This document shows, in pieces, positions 9,643-18,713 of a DNA stretch of 64,000 nucleotides. The notes below the pieces were generated by a model. The model searched no databases and was not told where the DNA came from. It was given only the letters and a program-made list of their open reading frames with translations. Location: NCBI RefSeq assembly GCF_018397995.1, contig NZ_BBQH01000078.1, positions 1 through 64,000 of the forward strand, given 5' to 3'. The translations under genes and the position numbers were made by a program. Source of the DNA: Rhizomonospora bruguierae. GTDB lineage: Bacteria > Actinomycetota > Actinomycetes > Mycobacteriales > Micromonosporaceae. Each line of letters starts with the position of its first letter. Positions within the stretch are counted from its first letter, which is position 1.

Positions 9643-9655
9643 GAGGAGCGGCACC

Positions 9656-10921
9656 ATGGCCGTCGTGGCCGACTGGAAGGTCTCGCCCAACCTGGGGCTC
9701 AACCAACTCGTGGCCGAGCGCCGGGCGACCGGTGAGTCCATTGTGCACCTTGCCTTCGGCGAGGCCCGGCTGCCCCCGTTCGCGCCGCTCGCCGAGCAGC
9801 TCGCCGCGGGCGCCGGACGCAACGCCTACGGGCCGGTCGATGGCCGGCTCGCCGTGCGCACGGAGGTGGCGGACTACTTCCGCCGTCGCCGCCTGCCCAC
9901 CGATCCCGACCAGATCGTCGTTGCGCCGGGCAGCAAGCCGCTGCTGCTGGCGGTGCAGTACGTCGTCCCTGGCGACGTGCTGCTGCCGTGCCCGGCGTGG
10001 AACACCTACGCGCCGCAGGCGCGCCTGGCCGGCAAGGAGGCGATCGACGTGCCGATCCCGGCCGAGTGCGGCGGCGTCCCCGAGCCCGCCGCGCTCCGGG
10101 CGGCCATCGTCGCCGCCCGGGCCCGCGGGCGCGACCCCCGGATCGTCGTGCTGACCTTGCCGGACAACCCGACCGGGACGCTGACCCCGCCGGAGCTGGT
10201 GCGCGAGATCTGCGCCGTTGCGCGGGAGCACGACCTGCTCATCGTCTCCGACGAGATCTACCGTGACGTCCTGCACGACCCGGCGACGCCGATGCTCAGC
10301 CCGGCCGAGGTGGCCCCGGAGCGCACGGTGGTGACCACCGGGCTGAGCAAGAGCCTGGCGTTGGGCGGCTGGCGGATCGGCGCGGCGCGCTTCCCGCAGG
10401 GGCAGTGGGGCGAGCGGATCCGGGCTGGCGTCGTCTCGGTCGCCAGCGAGGTGTGGTCGGTCCTCGCCGGGCCGATGCAGCAGGTCGCCGAGTACGCCTT
10501 CGCCGAGCCCGCGGAGCTGCGGGCGCGGCTGGCGGCGAGCAACCGGCTGCACGGCGCGGTGGCTCGTGCGGTGCACCGCATCATGGTCGGGGCCGGCGCC
10601 TCCTGCCGCCCGCCGACCGGAGCGTTCTACGTCTACCCGGACTTCGAGCCCGTCCGCGACGCGCTCGCCACGCGCGGGGCGACGGATTCGGCGTCGCTGG
10701 CCCGGTTTCTGTTCGACGCGTTCGGCATCGTCGTGCTCGCCGGCCACCACCTGGGTGACGACCCGGGGGCGCTGCGATTCAAGGCCGCCACGAGCATGCT
10801 CTACGGCGACACCGTTCAGGAGCAATCCATGGCGCTGGAAAGCGGCGACCCGACGGCGCTGCCGCACATCAGCCGCCTGCTGGAACGCATCGAGGACGGC
10901 TTCGCCAAGCTGTCCTCGTAG
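9656..10921 (+). CDS. Fold-type-I PLP enzyme (class I/II aminotransferase family), starter-unit processing
   Basis: 421 aa. It has the aspartate-aminotransferase fold signatures: LPDNPTG (Asn171), SDEIYRD (Asp199, Tyr202) and SKSLALGGWRIG with the PLP lysine at Lys232. The ATG at 9656 has GAGGAG just upstream, overlapping the end of the aminomutase gene, so the two form an operon. By family it could transaminate. In the incednine pathway beta-glutamate is converted to 3-aminobutyrate by a PLP beta-decarboxylase (IdnL3), and aspartate 4-decarboxylases share this fold, so decarboxylation of the aminomutase product is an attractive alternative. Sequence alone does not separate these. Confidence 0.85.
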   Translation: MAVVADWKVSPNLGLNQLVAERRATGESIVHLAFGEARLPPFAPLAEQLAAGAGRNAYGPVDGRLAVRTEVADYFRRRRLPTDPDQIVVAPGSKPLLLAVQYVVPGDVLLPCPAWNTYAPQARLAGKEAIDVPIPAECGGVPEPAALRAAIVAARARGRDPRIVVLTLPDNPTGTLTPPELVREICAVAREHDLLIVSDEIYRDVLHDPATPMLSPAEVAPERTVVTTGLSKSLALGGWRIGAARFPQGQWGERIRAGVVSVASEVWSVLAGPMQQVAEYAFAEPAELRARLAASNRLHGAVARAVHRIMVGAGASCRPPTGAFYVYPDFEPVRDALATRGATDSASLARFLFDAFGIVVLAGHHLGDDPGALRFKAATSMLYGDTVQEQSMALESGDPTALPHISRLLERIEDGFAKLSS

Positions 10922-10952
10922 GCGCCGTTCCCACCCACCAGACGGAGAAATG

Positions 10953-10984
10953 CCCGGCTCGACGGCTTCACGCGTCGAGCCGGG
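10953..10984. terminator. Bidirectional terminator between PLP enzyme and ACP genes
   Basis: A 12-bp perfect inverted repeat (10953-10964 with 10973-10984) and an 8-nt loop lie between two convergent genes. Confidence 0.85.
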
Positions 10985-10997
10985 CCGGAAGAATCGT

Positions 10998-11273
10998 TCA
11001 TACGGACGGCAGAAGCATGCGGTTCAGGGTGCTCCACAGCACCCCGGGGCTCGCGAAGTTCTGCAGGTTCAGGGCGTCGTCCCGGAATCGCGTCTGATAG
11101 GTGCTCTCCAGGTTGGCCAGCAGCTCGACGGCGCCCATGGAATCCAGGCCCAGATCGCGCAGCTGAGTGTCCCCGGACAGCGCCTCTCCGGGCGACAGGA
11201 AGGGTAGGAACTGACGGAGGAGTGCCTCGAACTGGTCGTCCCAGACGGGCGCTTCGGCAATATTCTCAGGCAT
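10998..11273 (-). CDS. Stand-alone acyl carrier protein (VinL-like)
   Basis: 91 aa, starting [21 protein letters not shown] carries the phosphopantetheine Ser (residue 45). The size and the acidic helix after the Ser fit a discrete carrier protein. It is far from the PKS and flanked by the starter genes, so it probably carries the beta-amino-acyl (or dipeptidyl) starter before transfer to the loading module, as VinL does in vicenistatin. The frame stays open upstream through the neighbouring gene as a GC artefact; the ATG at 11273 is chosen because family homology begins there, although its ribosome site is weak. It is convergent with the PLP enzyme and divergent from the second ligase. Confidence 0.88.
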   Translation of the reverse strand: MPENIAEAPVWDDQFEALLRQFLPFLSPGEALSGDTQLRDLGLDSMGAVELLANLESTYQTRFRDDALNLQNFASPGVLWSTLNRMLLPSV

Positions 11274-11405
11274 GACCCAATAATGTTCGCAAAGCCCGGC
11301 GACTGTCAATAGCAAGCCGATTGTGAATTCGGAAAAGGCGAATTCGCGACCGGTCATAAATGCGTGGAAACGTTCCATGTCAGTAACCGTGAGAGGGGTA
11401 TGAAA
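11274..11405. promoter_or_regulatory. Divergent promoter region, ACP / second ligase
   Basis: 132 bp, markedly AT-richer than the surroundings. GAATTCG occurs twice with a 15-nt spacing (11325-11331 and 11340-11346); the second copy lies within the palindrome CGAATTCG. It probably holds both promoters and perhaps a regulator site. The regulator is unknown. Confidence 0.45.
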
Positions 11406-12974
11406 ATGAACCAAATGGCGGACGGTGTGCTGACCGCGCGATTCCTGCGCGGCCTGGCGACCTCCCCCGAGGGGGTCGCGATCCGGGTCGAGGACGAGAC
11501 GGTGACCTACGCGCGGGCGCATGCCGTGGCGCTGGAGTGGGCGGGCGCGTTGCTGGCCCTGCCGGGCGGCCCGCCGCGCGCCGTCAGCGTGCTGGCGGGG
11601 CGGACCGTGGAGTCGTACCTGGGCATCCTCGCCTGCCTCTACGCGGGCGTGCCGGTCGTGCCGCTGCTGGCCGACTTCCCGCCCGAGCGCATCGGGCAGA
11701 TGCTCGAGGCGGCCGACGTGTCCGCGCTGATCGTCGACGCGCAGGGCGCCGCGGTACTGCCGGAATTGTCCCCGCTCCCGGTCGGCGACGGCAAGGTGAC
11801 CGTCCTCGCGCCGTGGGTCGGCAAGGCGGTCGAGGGCCCGTTCGACGTCGTCCCGGTCGACCCGCGCGACGCGCTGGCCGAGCCGCGGGCCACCGCCGAG
11901 CCGGGTGACGTGGCCTACGTGCTGTTCACCTCCGGTTCGACCGGCCGGCCGAAGGGCGTGCGCCTGACCCACGGCAACCTGCACCACTACTTCACGTTGA
12001 TGGACGAGTGGTACGACTTCACCGCCGCGGACGTCTTCTCCCAGGCGGCGAACCTCAACTGGGACTCCGCGGTGTCGGACCTGTGGTGCGCGTGGGGCGC
12101 CGGGGCGACCCTCGTCTCGGTCCCGCCGCCCGCATACCGCGACATCCCCGGGTTCGTGGCCCGGCACGGCATCACCGTGTGGTTCTCGGCGCCCAGCGTG
12201 ATCGCTCTGGTGCGCAAGACCGGCCGCCTGGTGCCGGACAGCATGCCCACGCTGCGCTGGACGTACTTCGGCGGCGAGGCCCTGCAATGCCGCGACACGG
12301 ACGACTGGCAGCGCGCCGCCCCCGGCTCCGCTGTGATCAACGTCTACGGCCCGACCGAGATGACCATCACCACCCACCGGCACACCTGGTCGCCGGAGCT
12401 GTCGCCGCGCCGCGGCATCAACGGGGTGGTGCCGCTGGGCCGCCTGCACGACGGGCACGCCGAGTTGCTGCTCGACGAGCGGGGTGAGCCGGACGAGGTC
12501 GAGGGTGAGCTGTGGCTGGCCGGTCCGCAGCTGTCCGACGGGTACCTCGACCCCGCCGACGGCGCCGGCAAGTACCTGCGGCGCGACGGCCGCACCTGGT
12601 ACCGCACCGGCGACCGCGTCCGCCGCATCGACGGCGGCGAGCTCATTTACCTGGGCAGGGTCGACTCCCAGGTGCAGGTGCAGGGGTACCGGGTGGAGTT
12701 GGCGGAGATCGAGCACGCGCTGCGATCCTGCGCCCCGGTGCAGGACGCGGTCGTGGTCGGCGTCCCGGTCGCCGGCACCACCGAGCTGTTCGCGTTCTAC
12801 CTCGGCGAGGAGGTGGCGGCCCGCGAGCTGGCCGCGCAGCTCGCCCGGAAGCTGCCGCAGCAGATGATCCCGCGGCACTACCAGCCGCTGCGCCAGTTTC
12901 CGCTCAACGTCAACAAGAAGATCGACCGGCTGGCGCTCGCGGCGCGCGCAGCCGAGTCGCGGGCCGCCGCATGA
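11406..12974 (+). CDS. Second AMP-forming amino-acid ligase (VinM-like role)
   Basis: 522 aa. An ANL-family adenylation enzyme: [10 protein letters not shown] at 175-184, VYGPTE, YRTGDRV hinge, QVQGYRVEL core and the C-terminal catalytic Lys in NVNKKIDR. An Asp in NWDSAVSD sits at the amino-group site of amino-acid adenylation domains. The ATG at 11406 is chosen because AGAGGG lies 8 nt upstream; ATGs at 11400 and 11364 are in frame but badly spaced. It is divergent from the ACP gene. With the first ligase it matches the VinN/VinM pair: one loads the beta-amino acid, the other attaches a protecting alpha-amino acid to give a dipeptidyl-ACP. Which does which is unproved. Confidence 0.85.
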   Translation: MNQMADGVLTARFLRGLATSPEGVAIRVEDETVTYARAHAVALEWAGALLALPGGPPRAVSVLAGRTVESYLGILACLYAGVPVVPLLADFPPERIGQMLEAADVSALIVDAQGAAVLPELSPLPVGDGKVTVLAPWVGKAVEGPFDVVPVDPRDALAEPRATAEPGDVAYVLFTSGSTGRPKGVRLTHGNLHHYFTLMDEWYDFTAADVFSQAANLNWDSAVSDLWCAWGAGATLVSVPPPAYRDIPGFVARHGITVWFSAPSVIALVRKTGRLVPDSMPTLRWTYFGGEALQCRDTDDWQRAAPGSAVINVYGPTEMTITTHRHTWSPELSPRRGINGVVPLGRLHDGHAELLLDERGEPDEVEGELWLAGPQLSDGYLDPADGAGKYLRRDGRTWYRTGDRVRRIDGGELIYLGRVDSQVQVQGYRVELAEIEHALRSCAPVQDAVVVGVPVAGTTELFAFYLGEEVAARELAAQLARKLPQQMIPRHYQPLRQFPLNVNKKIDRLALAARAAESRAAA

Positions 12975-13104
12975 CCCACCGGTGGCGCTCGGGAAGCCGG
13001 CAACGGCCCTGGCGCTAGGGGCTCTTAGGGGCTGTAGAGACGGATTCCCCGCCGTTAGCTTCACGCCGGGCAATCAATCATCACGGATCGAAGGGACGAT
13101 CGAT

Positions 13105-14700
13105 ATGTTAAATCGGATCCGCAACCACCCCGGTTGGGTCCGCGCCCTGGTGCTGCCGTGCGCGCTGGTACTTGCTGCCGCGCTGTCCGCGGAAGCGCCG
13201 GCGTCCGCCACCAGTAGCTCCAGCTGGCCGAGCCACGGCCACGACATCGCCAACACCCGCTCCAACCCGGCCGAGTCGAAGATCAACACGTCCACCGCGG
13301 GCCGCCTCAAGGTCAAGTGGACGTACCGCACCCACGGCGACGTCTCGGCAACCCCGGCCGTCGTCAACGGGGCCGTCTACTTCCCGGACTGGGGCGGCTA
13401 CCTGAACAAGGTCAACGCCCAGAGCGGCGTCGGGATCTGGTCCCGTCCGATCTCGGACTACACCGGTCGATCGGACTCGGTCTCCCGCTCCAGCCCGGCC
13501 GTGGTCGGCAACACCGTCTACATCGCCGACTATGCGGGCGCCACGCTGATCGCGGTGAACGCGGCCAACGGTTCCCTGCTCTGGAAGACCGTCCTGGACA
13601 CCCACCCGTTCGCCGTGCTGACCCAGTCCCCGCAGGTCTACGACGGCGTGGTCTACCAGGGCGTCTCCTCCCGCGAGTCGGAGCTGGCCGCGGCCGACCC
13701 GACCTACCCCTGCTGCTCGTTCCGGGGCAGCGCGAACGCCGTCGACGCCCACACCGGCCGCGTGCTGTGGAAGACCTACACGGTGCCGGACAACGGCGGC
13801 CAGGCCGGCGGGTACAGCGGCGCCGCGGTATGGGGCGCGCCGGCCATCGACCCGAGCGGCGGCATTGTGTACGTCACCACCGGTAACAACTACCACGTGC
13901 CGGCGAGCGTCAGCGACTGCCAGACCGCCGGCGGTACCCCGGCGCAGTGCATGTCCCCGGACAACCACGTCGACTCGGTGCTCGCGCTCAACATGCGCAC
14001 CGGTCGGGTGATCTGGGCCTCCGGTGCGCGGCTCTTCGACGCCTGGAACCTCAGCTGTTTCCCCGGGTTCCCGCCGAACAACTGCCCGGTCCACGTGGGC
14101 CCGGACTACGACTTCGGTGACGGCGCGCACCTGCTGACCATCCGCGACTCGTCCGGGCGTTCCCGCAAGGTCGTCGGCGGCGGCCAGAAGAGCGGACAGT
14201 ACTGGCTGCTCGACGCCGCCACCGGCGCGGTCCTGTGGAGCGCGGCGACCGGCCCCGGCGGCAAGGTCGGTGGCATCCTCTGGGGTACCGCGACCGACGG
14301 ACACCGCATCTACCTGGCGCAGGCGAACTTCGACAAGCTGCCCTACCAGCTGCCCGACGGAACGATCACGACCGGCAGCTCGTTCGCCGCGCTCGACGCG
14401 CAGACCGGCGCGGTCGTCTGGCAGGTCGCCGACGTGGCCGACGGCTACGCCTGGGCGCCGGTGAGCGTCGCTAACGGCGTGGTGTTCGCCAGCTCCACCA
14501 ACGGGCACATGTACGCCATCAACGCGGCGACCGGCCGGTACCTGTGGGACTTCAAGGCTCCGTACTCCTCCAACGCGGGCGCCGCGGTGGTCGACGGCAT
14601 CGTCTACTGGGGCAACGGCTACGTGAAGTTCGAGTCCGCCGGAACCACGGGCAGCACGACGACGGGGACCTTCTACGCGTTCTCCGTCGACGGCCGCTGA
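13105..14700 (+). CDS. Secreted PQQ-type beta-propeller protein (polyvinyl-alcohol-dehydrogenase-like)
   Basis: 531 aa. A Sec signal peptide (residues about 1-35, ending EAPASA) is followed by repeated tryptophan-docking blades such as GSLLWKT, GRVLWKTY, GAVLWSAA, GAVVWQVA and GRYLWDF, the pattern of PQQ quinoprotein propellers. Several regions resemble polyvinyl-alcohol dehydrogenases, but no CxxCH haem-c motif is visible, so electrons would have to leave by another carrier if it is an enzyme. The ATG at 13105 has AAGGGA 8 nt upstream. It follows the ligase by 130 bp on the same strand and sits among starter genes. An extracellular oxidation of the product, or simple neighbourhood, are both possible. 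Confidence 0.8.
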   Translation: MLNRIRNHPGWVRALVLPCALVLAAALSAEAPASATSSSSWPSHGHDIANTRSNPAESKINTSTAGRLKVKWTYRTHGDVSATPAVVNGAVYFPDWGGYLNKVNAQSGVGIWSRPISDYTGRSDSVSRSSPAVVGNTVYIADYAGATLIAVNAANGSLLWKTVLDTHPFAVLTQSPQVYDGVVYQGVSSRESELAAADPTYPCCSFRGSANAVDAHTGRVLWKTYTVPDNGGQAGGYSGAAVWGAPAIDPSGGIVYVTTGNNYHVPASVSDCQTAGGTPAQCMSPDNHVDSVLALNMRTGRVIWASGARLFDAWNLSCFPGFPPNNCPVHVGPDYDFGDGAHLLTIRDSSGRSRKVVGGGQKSGQYWLLDAATGAVLWSAATGPGGKVGGILWGTATDGHRIYLAQANFDKLPYQLPDGTITTGSSFAALDAQTGAVVWQVADVADGYAWAPVSVANGVVFASSTNGHMYAINAATGRYLWDFKAPYSSNAGAAVVDGIVYWGNGYVKFESAGTTGSTTTGTFYAFSVDGR

Positions 14701-14719
14701 CCCGATCGACGGAACCGAA

Positions 14720-14751
14720 GCGGCCGTGCCACCGAAGGGTGGCACGGCCGC
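14720..14751. terminator. Terminator after the quinoprotein gene
   Basis: A perfect 14-bp inverted repeat (14720-14733 with 14738-14751) around a GAAG tetraloop, 20 bp after the stop codon. Confidence 0.9.
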
Positions 14752-14835
14752 ACCGCGCTGCAAGGCGCCTGCCCGACTGCCCTCGTGGCGGCGGGCCGCG
14801 GCCGCGCAGCACCAGATCGCCTCGCGGCAGACGAA

Positions 14836-14888
14836 AGGTCTCCGGTAGCCGGTTCGTCCTGGGTCGACAAACCAGCTACCGGAGACCT
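14836..14888. terminator. Second long hairpin, between convergent genes
   Basis: A perfect 14-bp inverted repeat (14836-14849 with 14875-14888). Pairing continues past one mismatch to about 19 bp, leaving a loop near 15 nt. It may terminate the leftward acyltransferase operon, which ends at 14951, or serve as a back-up for the hairpin at 14720-14751. Confidence 0.6.
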
Positions 14889-14950
14889 CGTCAGCTATCG
14901 AGCAACGACGCGCCGACACGCCGGAACCGAGGTGACCGTCGATACGGACA

Positions 14951-15904
14951 CTAGGCGACGGCAGGCATCTTCCGGCGCACCGGCCGGGTGGCGCCCGCAG
15001 GGGTGAGGGGCACGACCTCGAAGTGGCGCGTCGCGGCGGGGACCCGGCCGAACATGCCGTCCTGGCCGGAGACGTACAACCGGCCGACGCCGAGGTCCTT
15101 GAAGGTGTTCAGTACGGCGGGCCAGCGCACCGTCCGCACGAAACCGTCCAGCAGCATGTCCCGCACGCCGGCGCCGGTCTCGCGCACCGTGCCGTCCTGG
15201 TCGGCGACGACCGGTATCGCGGGATCGGCGAACGTCAGGCCGTGGAACAGCTCCCGCTCGACCTGCGCGCGCAGCGGCGCGAACGGGCTGGCGTGCATCG
15301 GCGGCTTCATGGTGTACAGCGACATGCCGCCGAGCGCGGTGATGCGCGGCTTGAGCCGCTCCAGCGTGGCCTCATCCAGGGTGACCATGATGAAGTCGTG
15401 GTCCAGCTCGCACGAGATCTCGTACCAGTCGCCGCGCTCGTCCAGCTCGGCAAGCAGTTGCGCCCGCACCTCGGCGGGCACCCGGATGATGGAGTGGGTC
15501 ACCAGGTCGGGGTGCTCGCGGGCGAAGTACTCGTCCATGCACCGCGCGAGGCGCGCGGTCAGCAGGATGGCGTCCGGGAGGCTCAGTACCCCGGAGAAGA
15601 CCGCCGCCGCCCGGCCGCCAAAGCTGGGCCCGGCGACGTAGGACGGTTCGGTCTCCATGCGGTCCCGCGCCCAGTCGGCCAGCGCGAGGCAGTTGACCAC
15701 GAAGGCGACCTGGGCGGCCTCGGAGTAGTCCCCCTCGGCCCGCTGGTACCGGTCGAACAACGGGTAGCCGAGGACCTCGTCGGTGGTGTCCAGCAGCCGG
15801 CGGGCGTACGGGTTCACCAGCATGAAGCGGGCCGTTTGGGCGAAGTCGGCGGGTCCCATGCCGGGGAACACGATCGCGCAGCCGGATCGCGGTGGGGTTT
15901 CCAT
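14951..15904 (-). CDS. Discrete acyltransferase (VinK-like transacylase)
   Basis: 317 aa, an FabD/AT-fold protein. The nucleophile lies in GPSFGG (Ser94) and the catalytic His is His204 in PMHASPF, the position that holds HAFH/YASH in module ATs. The N-terminal FPGMGP is the oxyanion-loop motif. Methylmalonyl/malonyl signatures are absent. In vicenistatin VinK moves the dipeptidyl starter from the free ACP VinL to the PKS loading ACP; the neighbouring free ACP and two ligases support the same job here. The ATG has GGAGGAG about 9 nt upstream. It follows the LuxR regulator by 34 bp on the same strand. Confidence 0.82.
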   Translation of the reverse strand: METPPRSGCAIVFPGMGPADFAQTARFMLVNPYARRLLDTTDEVLGYPLFDRYQRAEGDYSEAAQVAFVVNCLALADWARDRMETEPSYVAGPSFGGRAAAVFSGVLSLPDAILLTARLARCMDEYFAREHPDLVTHSIIRVPAEVRAQLLAELDERGDWYEISCELDHDFIMVTLDEATLERLKPRITALGGMSLYTMKPPMHASPFAPLRAQVERELFHGLTFADPAIPVVADQDGTVRETGAGVRDMLLDGFVRTVRWPAVLNTFKDLGVGRLYVSGQDGMFGRVPAATRHFEVVPLTPAGATRPVRRKMPAVA

Positions 15905-15938
15905 GTTCGGCGCTCCTCCAGATCCGGGCGCCCGCCGG

Positions 15939-18713
15939 TCAGGCGGGCTCGTACAGGCTGACTACCAGGTCGTTGCGGTTGTTGACGCCGAGCTTGCGGA
16001 AGACGCGGGTGAGGTGCTGTTCCACCGTGCTCACCGTGATGTAGAGCCGGCGGCTGATCTCCTGGTTGGAGTGGCCGAGCGCGGCAAGTTCGGCGACCCG
16101 TCGCTGCGCGTGGCTGAGCACGGAGAGTTCCGCGGCACCGATGCGGCGTTGCGGGACGGGCGCGGTCGCGGCGGCGGCCGGCGCGGGCTCCGCCTCGTGG
16201 CCCGGGCCACCGGTCGGCGCCGGGCGGGCCGCGGTGGCGACGCCGCCGGCCCTGCTCTCCTGGGTCGCGCGCCGGGTGAGCTGCCGGGCCTGGTCGAACT
16301 CGCCCAGCTGCTGGTGTACCCGGCCGAGGTCCTCCAGGGTGCGCACCAGTTCGATGCGGTCGCCCGCGGTCTCCAGGGTCTTCACCGCCTGCGTCAGCAG
16401 CGTCCGCCGCTGGGTCAGGTCGCTGGTCGCGGCGAGGATGCGCAGCGCGGCGCCCCTGGTGCGGTCATCCATGACCTTGACCTGCTCGAGCTGGTGGCGC
16501 ACCAGCTCGCGCGCCGCCCGGACGCGGCCGAGCCGCAGGTTGGCCTCCGCCAGGCTGCACCGCCACGGGGGCAGCGGGACGGCGAACGTGAACTGCTCGG
16601 CCATCCGGCCGCAGGACTGGAAGTCGCTGACCGCCGCGAGTACCCGGTCGCTGGCCAGCTGGTACTGGCCGCGGGCGTGCAGGTACCGCAGCCCGTGCGC
16701 GGTGCTGTACATCGCCTCGGGCACCTTGTGCCGCAGCGCCTCCGCGGCGTTGTCGAAGCGCCCGGCCGCGGTGCACGCCGACACCAGCGTCGAGAGTGGA
16801 TAGCCGACCAAGACCCCCCAGCGCTCCGGGGGCAGCAGGGTCAACGCCTCCTGTGCCTGAGCGATGGCGCCCAGGACGTCGCCCGAGCGCAACGCGACAG
16901 CGGCCCGTACGGCGCGCAGCAGGGCTTGCCATACCACGGCCTTGCGCCGCTGGGCCTCCTCGATCAGCTGGTCGCACCACCACGCCGCGCGCTCGAGCCT
17001 GTTGCACGACGCGAGCGCCAGTACCGCCGACACGACCACCTCGACCGTCGAGTCCTGCAGCTGGCAGCTCTGCAGGATCCGGTTGGCGCAGTCGGTGGCG
17101 GTCGCGCTCTCCTTCGGGTTGCCGACGGTGGCCAACTGGTCGACGGCGTGGCTCCACGGCTCGGCCGGCGAGGAGTTCGGCTTCGAGGTCCGCAGGTGCT
17201 TGTGGTCGACGCCGACGTACCACCGGAAGGCCAGCCGCATCTCGACCAGCAACCGCGGGTCGTTCAGCGGCGCACCGGACGTCAGGCCCTCCAGCGCGGC
17301 GACGGCGCCGTCGGTGTAGCCGTTCCACAGTAGGTACCGCACCACGCTCATCGCGTCCCGGCTGCGCAGCGACCCGTCCAGGATCGCGGCGCGCAGCGCC
17401 GGAATGTAGGGTGCCGCGGCGGACGGGTTGACCATCCAGACCGTCCGGGCCAGTGCGGCGGTGATCGCCAGCTGGTCGCCCGGGTCCTCGGCCGCGCGCC
17501 GCGCCAGCTCCAGGCAACGCAGTGCGACCTGGACGTCGTCGGCGGCCTGCTCTGCCGCGGCGCGCAGGACCGGCACCATCCACGGCTGCGCCGGTGCGTC
17601 GGCGGTGAGCAACTGCCGCGCCACCTCGATAGCGGGGGCGCCACGGCGGTAGAGCAACTCGGCCGCGCGGATGTGGGCCGCGGCGCGCTCCTCCGCCGAC
17701 AACGTGTCGAGCACCGCGGCGTCGGCCTTGGGGTGCCGGAAGTGGCCGCCCACCAGCAGGCCGGCGACGCTGAGCATGCGTAACAGCCGCTCGACCGCGT
17801 CGACCCGCAGGTCCATCAGCCGGCCGAGCAGCTCCGGGGTGCTCTGGCTACCCAGGACCGCCATGCCCTGCGCCACCCGCAGCAGCCGGTCCTCCCCGCG
17901 GAGCAGCACCTCCAGCACGGCGCGGCCGTAGGCGCGGCCGACGGCGGGGGAGTGGTCGACCCGGGTGCGGTCCGGGTCCGGATCGCCCTTGATGTGGTCC
18001 TCGATGAGGGCCCGCAGCAGGACCGGGTTGCCGCCGGTCAGGTCGTGGAAGGCTGCCACGAGCCGGGGGCCGACCTGTTCCCCGAGCGAGCGACCGACCA
18101 GTTCGGCGGTTGCCTCCCGGGACAGCGGGGCGAGCCGGATGAGGTGGCGTGGCCGGCGGGTCAGCTCGACGCGGAACAGCGGCATCGTCCGCTGTGGCCA
18201 CTCCCACTCGGTGAGCACGATGAGGATGCGCGCGGAGCGCAGCCGGCGTACCAGGTGTAGCAGCAGCAGCAGCGAGGTGCGGTCGGCGAGCTGGACGTCC
18301 TCGATCGCGATGACGACCGGCCGGATCTGGGCGAACTCCAGCAGGACGCCACAGATCTCCTGAACGATTGTGGAAACCTCGTGGTGGTTGGCCGTCTTCG
18401 GGTGAACGCCGGCCCCGGTGAGCAGCTCCGACGTGACCAGCCGCTCCAGCCGTTCGACGATCTCCGCGGGAATCCCCGCGCAGCGGATCAACTGATCGAT
18501 CAGGCCGGCCTGCAGATCGTTTTCTGTCCATGACCCGGTCGCGGTGAGCAGCAGGGCCCCCGAGGCCGCGGCGCACTGTGCGAACTCCTGGAGCAATTCG
18601 GTCTGGCCGCAGGCCAGTTCGCCTTGGATCAGCACAAGCTGACCGGAACTGCGGGAACTCTCGTCCAGCAGCCGGGTGAGAGCCTCAAGTTCCTGAGCGT
18701 GGTCAGTCGTCAC
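15939..18713 (-). CDS. LAL-type LuxR-family pathway regulator
   Basis: 924 aa from a GTG at 18713 that has GGGAGG 6 nt upstream; an ATG at 18809 is in frame but adds 32 residues not expected in the family. The N-terminal AAA/STAND ATPase has a Walker A remnant GELACGQTE (31-39) in which the usual Lys is Gln, and a Walker-B-like VIAIEDVQ. The long helical middle is TPR-like. The C-terminal 65 residues are a LuxR helix-turn-helix (GHSNQEISRRLYIT, TVEQHL). Such large regulators usually activate macrolide and polyene clusters. It likely controls the PKS and starter genes, and the acyltransferase lies in the same transcript. Confidence 0.9.
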   Translation of the reverse strand: MTTDHAQELEALTRLLDESSRSSGQLVLIQGELACGQTELLQEFAQCAAASGALLLTATGSWTENDLQAGLIDQLIRCAGIPAEIVERLERLVTSELLTGAGVHPKTANHHEVSTIVQEICGVLLEFAQIRPVVIAIEDVQLADRTSLLLLLHLVRRLRSARILIVLTEWEWPQRTMPLFRVELTRRPRHLIRLAPLSREATAELVGRSLGEQVGPRLVAAFHDLTGGNPVLLRALIEDHIKGDPDPDRTRVDHSPAVGRAYGRAVLEVLLRGEDRLLRVAQGMAVLGSQSTPELLGRLMDLRVDAVERLLRMLSVAGLLVGGHFRHPKADAAVLDTLSAEERAAAHIRAAELLYRRGAPAIEVARQLLTADAPAQPWMVPVLRAAAEQAADDVQVALRCLELARRAAEDPGDQLAITAALARTVWMVNPSAAAPYIPALRAAILDGSLRSRDAMSVVRYLLWNGYTDGAVAALEGLTSGAPLNDPRLLVEMRLAFRWYVGVDHKHLRTSKPNSSPAEPWSHAVDQLATVGNPKESATATDCANRILQSCQLQDSTVEVVVSAVLALASCNRLERAAWWCDQLIEEAQRRKAVVWQALLRAVRAAVALRSGDVLGAIAQAQEALTLLPPERWGVLVGYPLSTLVSACTAAGRFDNAAEALRHKVPEAMYSTAHGLRYLHARGQYQLASDRVLAAVSDFQSCGRMAEQFTFAVPLPPWRCSLAEANLRLGRVRAARELVRHQLEQVKVMDDRTRGAALRILAATSDLTQRRTLLTQAVKTLETAGDRIELVRTLEDLGRVHQQLGEFDQARQLTRRATQESRAGGVATAARPAPTGGPGHEAEPAPAAAATAPVPQRRIGAAELSVLSHAQRRVAELAALGHSNQEISRRLYITVSTVEQHLTRVFRKLGVNNRNDLVVSLYEPA

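Noticed and set aside
10998-13073. 691-aa minus-strand frame covering the second ligase
   Set aside because: Only its last 91 residues (the ACP) are real; the rest is antisense to the ligase and has no domain.
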